Positions 14,430 to 20,284 of a stretch of 22,253 nucleotides of DNA are shown here, piece after piece. Source of the stretch: a virus; IMG/VR virus record IMGVR_UViG_3300038441_000923, positions 1 through 22,253 of that record, one strand, 5' to 3'. Under the pieces are notes generated by a model. That model ran no database searches. It was not told where the DNA came from and was given only the letters and a program-made list of their open reading frames with translations. The number at the start of each line of letters is the position of its first letter. Position 1 is the stretch's first letter. A program made the position numbers and the translations under genes.

Positions 14430-15134
14430 TTACTGCCGACCGGAGTCAGCGCGAATGAACGACAGAGGAACGGCCAGACCGTTAGGCAGCTTGTGCAAGA
14501 CAAGCGCATGACACACGGCTACCGGATAGCTGGTCGACGCATCGTAGAAGCGTTGCGGGTCATCGATCCACGCTTTGACCGACTGACCGTGGTGCTCAGT
14601 TGCGGCGCGGAACTCGGTGTTGATGTTGTAGCGTAACGCGATATGCGCAGCCATGTTGATGCTTTGAGATGGAGCAAACCCGTAGGTGTGGTCGAACACC
14701 AATTCTTCTTCGTCAGGATCTGGCTCGTCATAGGACAGGAAGTCGGTACCATCGACCCCGCCTTTATCCAGCCGGATACCCCCTTGGTTGTAGTAAGGTT
14801 CTTTCCAGTCCAGCGCAACAGCGACGGCGTAGTCCAAGCCTTTGCTACACAGATAGCTTGGGTCGATCCAGACCAGAGGATCTGCCGGGCAGTCAAGATG
14901 CTCGGTTTCGATGCGAGCGATTTCGCGCCGAGTCTTCGGATCGCAATACTTGACGGAGTGATGGATATCGTGACCGACTTCGGCAAGCAGTTCGGTGAGC
15001 GAATCCATGATCAGCGGACCGGCATTGGCAAACTGGAAGCGCAGGTACGCATCGTAGACTTTAGTGCCACCGTCTACAAAGTGGACGGTAACGCGGGGTA
15101 CGCGGGTGGGTTGTTCGCGTAGTTCAGCAATCAT
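14430..15134 (-). CDS. Phage protein, possibly DUF2591-like (234 aa)
   Basis: ATG at 15132-15134 overlaps the stop of the AAA+ ATPase gene (ATGA). The first 85 residues are alpha/beta. From about residue 98 the pattern LDYAVAVALDWKEPYYNQGG, then GIRLDKG, ending in VCHALVLHKLPNG, recalls the phage DUF2591 family (ALDYAVA..ALG ... C.V..KLG). There is a long acidic insert (YDEPDPDEEELVF). The resemblance is from memory and moderate. There is no membrane segment. It is co-transcribed with the ATPase and the DHH phosphoesterase, and followed by a terminator. Confidence 0.7.
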   Translation of the reverse strand: MIAELREQPTRVPRVTVHFVDGGTKVYDAYLRFQFANAGPLIMDSLTELLAEVGHDIHHSVKYCDPKTRREIARIETEHLDCPADPLVWIDPSYLCSKGLDYAVAVALDWKEPYYNQGGIRLDKGGVDGTDFLSYDEPDPDEEELVFDHTYGFAPSQSINMAAHIALRYNINTEFRAATEHHGQSVKAWIDDPQRFYDASTSYPVAVCHALVLHKLPNGLAVPLSFIRADSGRQ

Positions 15135-16276
15135 TCTTCACCTCCTGGAAATTTACGGCGCCGGGACCATGGGTCGTTTGGATCGCGTGGACGATCGTCA
15201 TCATCGTCGCGATGACGCATCATCTTCGACGAGTTAGTGGCACGCTGTTTGTACGGCGACAGGTTGCGGTTGACCTTGATGGTGATAGTCGGACTCACCA
15301 CCACACGCCATTCGCTTTGGTCTGGCGTCGTTTCGACCTTCGATGCAGTCAGCCACTCGAACTTACCGCTGTCAAGGACTTCGTTACTCTTCGGATCGCG
15401 CAGTTCGATAGTGATGCTGCCGTCTTCTTCATGCACGAAGCGACTGTCGCCTTTGAACTCTTCGCCGTTGTGCAGGACTTCACGCAGGTTGTAGTTCGGG
15501 TACACTTCGTCAGGTACGTTGTGGATCTTCATTTCCTGCTTGAAGGACTTCAGATCCTTGGCACCTACGGCCACCTTCGCTACCACGCGCAGCATGTCAA
15601 AGCTGATGCGGTGACATTTGCAGTAGTCGAGGATGTACGTCAGGATGGCCGGGGCGAGCTTCAGCTCTTCGATCACTTCGAGGACAGCATCTTCTTGCAT
15701 GCCTTCGTAGTTGATCTTGTACAGGAACCGACCGGGACGGTGGATCATGTAGTCGCTGAGTTCGTGGATGTGGTTCGAGGTAACGATGAACATCACGCCC
15801 TGGAGATCAGAGTCGCTGAACAGGGTCAGCATGTGCTCACGTTCTTTGTCCTCGTAATACTTCCCGAACTCATCGAAGTACACGACGCACGGACCCATCG
15901 CCGTGATCAGGCGTTTGATCACAGGGGCAGGGATAGCACCGGTGATCATCAGACATGGACGCTGAAGCTTGGCGATCACCTCGTTGATGGTGTCTTCTGC
16001 CAGCAGCGATTTGCCAGAGCCCTTCAGGCCAGTCAGCAGAACGCCGGTGGTACCTGGAGTCTCGCCGTAGGTTCTGATGAACTTCGACTTGTAGGCGTCG
16101 TGCTGACCGTAGCGTTTGGTCGGGACCTTGAACTTCTCGCGGTCTTTGATCAGGACGAGCTCGTCGTCCTTATTACCGACACGATAGACCGCAGGCGGGA
16201 CCTTATCGATCTTGTTGTGCAGGTTGATACTGCTGAGCGTGATGTACGGGCCTTCATCGGCCAGAATGATCGGCAT
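15131..16276 (-). CDS. AAA+ family ATPase
   Basis: A 381-residue ATP-driven protein. Walker A is GLKGSGKS (83-90), Walker B is VVYFDEFGKY (D135, E136), sensor 1 is TSNH (N168), and an arginine-finger-like RPGRF follows (R180, R183). The ATPase core spans about 60-230. The C-terminal part contains a predicted beta-rich region (about 275-345) and a very charged tail (RHRDDDDDRPRDPNDPW). Proteins of this type in large phages are thought to remodel protein or nucleic-acid complexes, but the partner is unknown. It is coupled to the downstream gene by ATGA and lies 9 nt from the DHH phosphoesterase. Confidence 0.9.
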   Translation of the reverse strand: MPIILADEGPYITLSSINLHNKIDKVPPAVYRVGNKDDELVLIKDREKFKVPTKRYGQHDAYKSKFIRTYGETPGTTGVLLTGLKGSGKSLLAEDTINEVIAKLQRPCLMITGAIPAPVIKRLITAMGPCVVYFDEFGKYYEDKEREHMLTLFSDSDLQGVMFIVTSNHIHELSDYMIHRPGRFLYKINYEGMQEDAVLEVIEELKLAPAILTYILDYCKCHRISFDMLRVVAKVAVGAKDLKSFKQEMKIHNVPDEVYPNYNLREVLHNGEEFKGDSRFVHEEDGSITIELRDPKSNEVLDSGKFEWLTASKVETTPDQSEWRVVVSPTITIKVNRNLSPYKQRATNSSKMMRHRDDDDDRPRDPNDPWSRRRKFPGGEE

Positions 16277-16285
16277 CTTGTTTCC

Positions 16286-17131
16286 TTACACGTAGCTGAG
16301 ATGGTTTTCGCGTTTGCACTTGAAGCTTGCGGCATTGGTGTGGCCGCCACCGCCGTATGCTTCGGCGATTTCTGCGACGTTGACGCCAGAGCCCTTAAGC
16401 GAACGCAGACGGTAGTAGCGGAACTTCGCATCCTCGTACCAGGTGATAGAGAATGGAGAGTTGTACTTCTTGATCAGCTCTTCGCCGACACGGCTGCCGT
16501 TGTAGCGCGGAACGTTAGACACCGGGATGTCTTTGTATTCGTGCTGACGGCCGAATGGAGTCAACCAGCTCTCTGCCACATGGCGGGCGATCTGCTGATC
16601 TTCCTGCGCCACCAGTGGCTCGCCAACGTCGATCAAGTGGTCGCTGTACGCCTTAGCGTAAGTGACCGAATCGATCTCGATCGGCATGGTGGCAAAGCCT
16701 GCGATGAACTTGCGAGTATCTTCCAGTTCGAACTTCCACAGGTCGTGGTCTTCGAAGTAGTTGATGATCTCAGGCCGTGGCTTGTTCGGGAAGATAATGT
16801 CCCAGGCAAGTCCGGCGCCGGAGCGAGTCATGTCGAGGCGCAGATCGAGGTTATCCGGATAGCCGGCTTTCTCGAAGTATTCCTCGAGACGCTCAATCGC
16901 CGTTTCGTGGTGATCGAGCAGGGTGACCAGCTTCGCCTTATCGCACATCTCGGCGATGATGTTTGGAGGATACGAGAAGTCGAGGATCAGGACCGTACGG
17001 TCGGTAACGTCAGGTGGCGTGTCGCCGTACGCTGCTGGGATGTATTCGGCATCATTGCCGTACTTCTCACGAGCAACCCATGCAGCAGCTATTCCGTCGA
17101 AGCAGTCAGCGTGGTAGATTACAAGCGTCAT
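16286..17131 (-). CDS. DHH-family phosphoesterase
   Basis: A 281-residue hydrolase. The N-terminal DHH domain has HADCFDG (H7, D9, D12), LILDFSYP (D51), the eponymous DHH (73-75) and FEDHDLW (about 126-132). The C-terminal DHHA1 substrate-binding motif GGGGHTNAASF is at about 260-270. The layout matches family members that act on short RNAs, cyclic dinucleotides or pAp. In a phage it could recycle nanoRNA or destroy nucleotide second messengers used in host defence; which applies cannot be told from sequence. ATG at 17129-17131 with a CGGAGA SD. A perfect 8-bp hairpin lies just upstream (17147-17168). Confidence 0.92.
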   Translation of the reverse strand: MTLVIYHADCFDGIAAAWVAREKYGNDAEYIPAAYGDTPPDVTDRTVLILDFSYPPNIIAEMCDKAKLVTLLDHHETAIERLEEYFEKAGYPDNLDLRLDMTRSGAGLAWDIIFPNKPRPEIINYFEDHDLWKFELEDTRKFIAGFATMPIEIDSVTYAKAYSDHLIDVGEPLVAQEDQQIARHVAESWLTPFGRQHEYKDIPVSNVPRYNGSRVGEELIKKYNSPFSITWYEDAKFRYYRLRSLKGSGVNVAEIAEAYGGGGHTNAASFKCKRENHLSYV

Positions 17132-17146
17132 TACAGTCTCCGGTTT

Positions 17147-17168
17147 GCCTTATGTCAGAACATAAGGC
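17147..17168 (-). promoter_or_regulatory. Hairpin upstream of the DHH gene start site
   Basis: A perfect 8-bp stem (GCCTTATG / CATAAGGC) with a TTCTGA loop on the minus strand, ending 7 nt before the CGGAG SD of the DHH gene. There is no U-tract, so it is not a terminator. The 3' edge continues as AGGCAAACCGGAG, matching the recurrent CGCAAA leader. It may protect or expose the ribosome-binding site or mark an RNA processing site. Confidence 0.45.
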
Positions 17169-17181
17169 GTTGGGTTAGATT

Positions 17182-17808
17182 TTAACCTTCGTCGCTACTT
17201 TGGTTCGTCGGCTCAATATAGCCCATGTTTTCGGTGGCTTGAGCCATGGCGCGTTCGGCGCGTTCTGCTGGAGAAATCTTCTTAATCGGCGGCCGGAGAT
17301 TATGGTCCTCAGTGAAACCCTTAGCGTGGAGTCTCGCCAAGATATCTTCAACGTCGAGTACCTCGAACTTCGGTAAGCCGCCCAACGAACATTTGCGAAG
17401 AAGTTCGCCGGCTTGGTGCAGATCGTCGCTGATGTGTACGGCCATCGTCATCTGCTCTTCGAGCTTGCTGGTAGCGCCGCGAACGTAAGTTACACCTTCA
17501 CCATATTGAATACGCCGCCGCATCATGTAGGTGCGGTGTTTCTCAGCTTCGGAAGGAACGCGGAACTCGTAGAGCTTGCCGCTCGGCGTGAGGATGTTGC
17601 AGATAGTAGCGCATTCAGCTTGACGCACCGGATCATGAGAGCCCTCGAAGAAATCCAAGATCACTGCCCAAGTGCATTCCAGCGGGATGATGAACCCGTA
17701 CTTGGTGCACATGGAATCAATCGACATCTGGGTCAGCAAATCGTTGGGCTTGAAGATGCCGGTTTGGACGAAGACTTTGTTATCCTTGAATACGGTTACG
17801 TTAGCCAT
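17182..17808 (-). CDS. Hypothetical phage protein (208 aa)
   Basis: ATG at 17806-17808 overlaps the TAA of the upstream Ntn-hydrolase-like gene (TAATG), with little SD of its own, so it depends on coupling. The 208-residue protein begins MANVTVFKDNKVFVQTGIFK, has a short basic stretch (YMMRRRIQYG) and ends in a charged helix (SPAERAERAMAQATENMGYI). Several Cys are scattered in the first half. No known motif or membrane segment. Pairing with the Ntn-hydrolase-like protein suggests a shared function, but that is inference. Confidence 0.75.
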   Translation of the reverse strand: MANVTVFKDNKVFVQTGIFKPNDLLTQMSIDSMCTKYGFIIPLECTWAVILDFFEGSHDPVRQAECATICNILTPSGKLYEFRVPSEAEKHRTYMMRRRIQYGEGVTYVRGATSKLEEQMTMAVHISDDLHQAGELLRKCSLGGLPKFEVLDVEDILARLHAKGFTEDHNLRPPIKKISPAERAERAMAQATENMGYIEPTNQSSDEG

Positions 17809-18386
17809 TACTTAGCAGTCCTTCTGGTGCGTGGTTTGCGGGCAGGTTTCTCTGGAGCTGGTGGTGGCGTGATAAGTGGGAGTAACTTATCCTGAGTATA
17901 GATGTCAGCAAACGTGCCGACTTCAGGGTTGATCTCGCCCACCTTCTCGATCACCAATCCTGGAGACATACCTGCCGCCAGACCTACGTAACCCATCCAC
18001 GCCCCATTACCGCGACATTGGGTAGTGTAGGACAGATGTTGGAAGGACTTACCGTGCTCGCGATGATCGAATGCCCAGCAATCGTCCTTCGTCATGATGA
18101 AGTAGCAGCGGTCACCAAGCACGATGTCAATCTGCTCATCAGTCAGCGCAGGTGCTACGTTCTTACCAGCAGCCTCCCAGGCCATCAGCACGATGGAGAA
18201 GATATCCATCATGTGCTGGATGCTATCTTCATGGATGTTGTCGCCACAGAAGGCAACGGCCATACGGCCAGTCTTGCAGACGAAGAGCTTCTTCATCTCT
18301 TGCAAGTTAGAGTAGGTGGTGTGCGGCTGGACTACGCCACAGCGGTCAGCGGCGAGAACGCCATCCTTGTAAATGATCAGCGACAC
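17808..18386 (-). CDS. Ntn-hydrolase (HslV/20S proteasome-like) protein
   Basis: GTG start at 18384-18386 with an AAGGAG SD. The 192-residue protein begins MSLIIYKDGVLAADRCGVVQ. Removal of the initiator Met would expose Ser as the N-terminal nucleophile, where HslV and proteasome beta subunits have Thr. The next hallmarks follow: the AAD acidic residue (D14), a Lys pair before a strand (K32, K33) and the AFCGD turn (46-49) corresponding to the Gly-rich loop. Length fits the family. The last 35 residues add a Pro- and Arg/Lys-rich tail (PAPEKPARKPRTRRTAK). No HslU-type partner is obvious, though an AAA+ ATPase is two genes away. The fold is fairly likely; activity is unproven. Confidence 0.65.
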   Translation of the reverse strand: MSLIIYKDGVLAADRCGVVQPHTTYSNLQEMKKLFVCKTGRMAVAFCGDNIHEDSIQHMMDIFSIVLMAWEAAGKNVAPALTDEQIDIVLGDRCYFIMTKDDCWAFDHREHGKSFQHLSYTTQCRGNGAWMGYVGLAAGMSPGLVIEKVGEINPEVGTFADIYTQDKLLPLITPPPAPEKPARKPRTRRTAK

Positions 18387-18398
18387 GTCAAACTCCTT

Positions 18399-18443
18399 AC
18401 AAAATAAAACGGCATAAAGAGCAGGGTCTTTCGACCCTGCTCT
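18399..18443 (-). terminator. Rho-independent terminator with GAAA tetraloop
   Basis: An 11-bp stem (AGAGCAGGGTC / GACCCTGCTCT) with a GAAA loop. It is followed on the minus strand by TTATGCCGTTTTATTTTG, containing the same TTTTATTTTG tract seen after other terminators. It ends the transcript carrying the 92-residue gene at 18456-18734. Confidence 0.88.
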
Positions 18444-18455
18444 GACATGTGCTGC

Positions 18456-18734
18456 TTACAGATTCGGACGCATGGCGGTCGAACCCTGGCCCTGCTTCTG
18501 AGCAGGAGCTTTGTACACCGGCGCGCCGGTACGGGTGATCTTGCCGTCGGCGCCGAAGAAGACACGAGTGCCGACTACGGTTTCGGCCAGCTTGTCGCCG
18601 TCGAGGGTCAGAGCTTCCATCGAGTTGTCGGCGAATACCAGCGACACGCTTTCAGCGCTGAAGTGCGCCAGAGTTGCGAAAGCCTCACCATTCTCGGTGG
18701 TCAGCTTGGCGATTTGTTCGGCGGTCAGTTGCAT
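18456..18734 (-). CDS. Hypothetical phage protein (92 aa)
   Basis: ATG at 18732-18734 with an AAAGGAAG SD. The 92-residue protein (MQLTAEQIAKLTTENGEAFA...) has an N-terminal helix, a short beta region (VGTRVFFGADGKITRTG) and a Pro/Gln-rich tail. There is no membrane segment or motif. It forms a single-gene unit: candidate promoter at 18768-18783 upstream and a strong terminator downstream. GC-biased third positions suggest high expression. Confidence 0.78.
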   Translation of the reverse strand: MQLTAEQIAKLTTENGEAFATLAHFSAESVSLVFADNSMEALTLDGDKLAETVVGTRVFFGADGKITRTGAPVYKAPAQKQGQGSTAMRPNL

Positions 18735-18767
18735 GTGTATCTTCCTTTACAGGTTGGTTTGGTTTAC

Positions 18768-18783
18768 TCTATACGGTAATGTG
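18768..18783 (-). promoter_or_regulatory. Candidate promoter (CACATT ... TATAGA)
   Basis: In the 68-nt gap 18735-18802 the minus strand reads CACATTACCGTATAGAG, 35-49 nt upstream of the 18456-18734 start. It shares CACATT plus a TATA hexamer with 3707-3718 and 1655-1672. The gap also holds a short direct repeat of CTGTAAAG, one copy of which overlaps the SD region. Confidence 0.4.
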
Positions 18784-18802
18784 TGGTTGTGATTCTTTAC
18801 AG

Positions 18803-19333
18803 TCAGTTGGCCCGCAAGATCACCTGATCGTGACCACCACGTTCTGCCAGCCAATCATAGAACTGGGTGTACTTCATGTTGCCGAAGAAATAACTGGCAT
18901 CGTCGATGATGATGAGCTTGGCTGGAGGAATTGGATCGGGCTTACCGTTCTTACGGTACAGGATCGATCGCTTGAGTTCGTATGGCGTCACTACGCGCTT
19001 ACGCTCGACGGGTACGCGAGGATAGCCAATGAAGTCAGGATTCTGATTCGAGCAGTTCGAGATCAGAGCATCCTTGGCCGGCAGGTTGGGTACGATGAAG
19101 ATCGTTTCCTCAACCAATGAGAAGATCTGTGCCAGCGCTCTGGTGCGGCCAGTCTGACGTGGGACGAACACACCTACCGTCTTGAACTCACGCAGCCACC
19201 TGGAGACATCAGTCTCTCCCCAGCGCTTGTATTGTTCATCGAACCATTCCTGATTGCCGTGGAATGGCGCCAATAGACCCTGTACCATCGCCTTGATATC
19301 GAAGGGAGGTTGTGAGACCGTTTTCTTACTCAT
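18803..19333 (-). CDS. P-loop-like protein with Arg in Walker A
   Basis: A 176-residue protein (MSKKTVSQPPFDIKAMVQGL...). A strand-turn segment VGVFVPRQTGRTRALAQIF (54-71) looks like a Walker A but has GRT where GKT is expected. A good Walker B follows (AKLIIIDDASYFF, D144 and D145), and a final strand (DQVILRAN) sits where sensor 1 would be. The layout recalls terminase- or helicase-type ATPase cores, but the protein is short. With Arg for the invariant Lys it may bind nucleotide poorly, or belong to a variant family with GRT. The stop is followed by the 68-nt promoter gap; the start overlaps the DUF488-like gene (ATGA). Confidence 0.7.
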   Translation of the reverse strand: MSKKTVSQPPFDIKAMVQGLLAPFHGNQEWFDEQYKRWGETDVSRWLREFKTVGVFVPRQTGRTRALAQIFSLVEETIFIVPNLPAKDALISNCSNQNPDFIGYPRVPVERKRVVTPYELKRSILYRKNGKPDPIPPAKLIIIDDASYFFGNMKYTQFYDWLAERGGHDQVILRAN

Positions 19334-19710
19334 CGCGTTAGTTCGCCTTTATATTCAAACGGTAAGTTCGCTTTCTCTGCGATCTTCCGTAGCACGTTTA
19401 TACTTAAGTGTCGGTGACAGAACTTACCTGGACGACAATAGCACGCCACTGCGATATCCGCGTCACGACCGTGTTCGATCATGTCGTAGAAGAACCTACG
19501 CCAACTCAAGTACCTGTCCCGCAGTAACGCATGGTACTGATCGGTATACATCTCTTCAGTGATGAGCTCGTTTTGAATTCCATTAACCATTACCCATGTA
19601 GGCGCAAGGAATGCGTAATCCACTGCGGACTTGACTGTAGTATCGGCAAGGATAATCCCCTGTTCCCTTACCCATCTCCAGTTGCTGATCTGCGTAGTCC
19701 AAAAGGCCAT
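19330..19710 (-). CDS. DUF488-like protein
   Basis: The frame is open up to 19749, but the ATG at 19708-19710 (MAFWTTQISNWRWVREQGII) has a GGAG SD 8 nt upstream and is preferred. The family hallmark is near the end: a strand DADIAVACYCRP followed by GKFCHRHL (C90, C92, C98-H99-R100-H101), matching the Cys...CHRH signature of DUF488 proteins. The biochemical role is unknown; the conserved Cys/His could be catalytic or bind metal. Length (126 aa) is typical. Coupled by ATGA to the P-loop-like gene. Confidence 0.75.
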   Translation of the reverse strand: MAFWTTQISNWRWVREQGIILADTTVKSAVDYAFLAPTWVMVNGIQNELITEEMYTDQYHALLRDRYLSWRRFFYDMIEHGRDADIAVACYCRPGKFCHRHLSINVLRKIAEKANLPFEYKGELTR

Positions 19711-19762
19711 GCTAAGCTCCGGTATTCTCTGACATACATTAGCCAGCATAAATGAAAGTTTA

Positions 19763-19789
19763 CGGCATAAAGCCGGGAGCGATCCCGGC
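19763..19789 (-). terminator. Terminator-like hairpin ending the tRNA region
   Basis: A 7-bp GC stem (GCCGGGA / TCCCGGC) with a TCGC loop and a short TTTATGCCG tail on the minus strand. It lies 8 nt after the 3' CCA of the truncated tRNA at 19798. The U-tract is weak, so termination may be partial, allowing read-through into 19330-19710. Confidence 0.6.
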
Positions 19790-19797
19790 AGTATGTT

Positions 19798-19850
19798 TGG
19801 CCCCGAGCGGGAGATTTGAACTCCCCACCAACTAATAAACGACGGACACG
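19798..19850 (-). pseudogene. Truncated tRNA: T arm, acceptor 3' strand and CCA only
   Basis: On the minus strand a perfect T arm (GGGAG-TTCAAAT-CTCCC) is followed by GCTCGGG, a discriminator G and an encoded CCA. The matching 5' acceptor strand (CCCGAGC) is absent nearby. The sequence just upstream has at most a remnant of a D loop (TTAGTTGGT) and no anticodon arm. This is a 3' half or a degenerate tRNA. The adjoining 80 nt (19851-19930) hold nothing I can identify. Confidence 0.6.
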
Positions 19851-19930
19851 GGAAAGTGCGTCAGGCATGAAACCCTTTCCAGTATATCGTATCGCAGTTC
19901 GCCGGAGTAGCGCCAGCCGCTAGCCAGGGA

Positions 19931-20134
19931 TTAGAAGTCAGAGAAAGTGCGCAGGAATATGGACTCAGCAATAGTCCAGATCTTTCCGGTAGGCGCATCT
20001 TTGGTAGGCTCCAGGTTAGTGTAGACCACCATCGGCCAGGAGCAGTCCTGACCGTGCTGCGCTTTGAACAGAACCTTGAACCGTAATCCGCTAGGCGACT
20101 TGTATTCGCCGCCTTCTTCGTACGACTCAAGCAC
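19931..20134 (-). CDS. Small DUF1653-like protein inside the tRNA region (67 aa)
   Basis: The GTG at 20132-20134 is preferred because a GGAG SD lies 9 nt upstream; a TTG at 20147-20149 would include that SD. The protein contains LRFKVLFKAQHGQDCSWPMV followed by VYTNL and KIWTIAESIFLRTF. This follows the DUF1653 pattern (strand, ...H..., MVVY, ..W......F). The assignment is from memory and moderate. It lies between the tRNA-like element at 20152-20277 and a tRNA remnant, so its mRNA is probably co-transcribed with tRNA-like RNAs. Confidence 0.6.
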   Translation of the reverse strand: MLESYEEGGEYKSPSGLRFKVLFKAQHGQDCSWPMVVYTNLEPTKDAPTGKIWTIAESIFLRTFSDF

Positions 20135-20151
20135 GCTCGCTTTCTCCAATA

Positions 20152-20277
20152 GGTATCCGCTCGTAGAATCGAACTACGTACCTTCCCCTTGTATCCAGAG
20201 TCACGCCGAACCCCGAAGGGATGGGCATGTTCGGAATCGAACCGAATGGGGACGCTCTACCAATGAGCTAAGCGGAT
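20152..20277 (-). tRNA. tRNA-like element with 59-nt structured insert replacing the anticodon loop
   Basis: The outer parts form a good tRNA: acceptor ATCCGCT/AGCGGAT, D arm GCTC-...-GAGC, anticodon stem TCCCC/GGGGA, variable loop AGGTA and T arm CGTAG-TTCGATT-CTACG, ending ACC. Where a 7-nt anticodon loop belongs there are 59 nt (20189-20247). These contain a second complete T arm (TTCGG-TTCGATT-CCGAA) and a hairpin CATGCC/GGCGTG with a TTCG-capped inner stem, like a shrunken second tRNA lacking a D arm. No anticodon can be assigned. It begins 7 nt after the 20285-21013 stop and is flanked 3' by CCTATT. Confidence 0.75.
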
Positions 20278-20284
20278 ATAAAAC

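Noticed and set aside
15212-17185. 657-codon open frame on the plus strand
   Set aside because: It lies antisense to the AAA+ ATPase and DHH genes, whose motifs are unmistakable. It has no SD and its composition reflects the opposite strand's codon bias.
19668-19868. 66-codon minus-strand frame reading through the truncated tRNA and terminator
   Set aside because: It runs through the T arm, CCA and terminator hairpin and into the DUF488-like gene in another frame, so it is not a credible gene.
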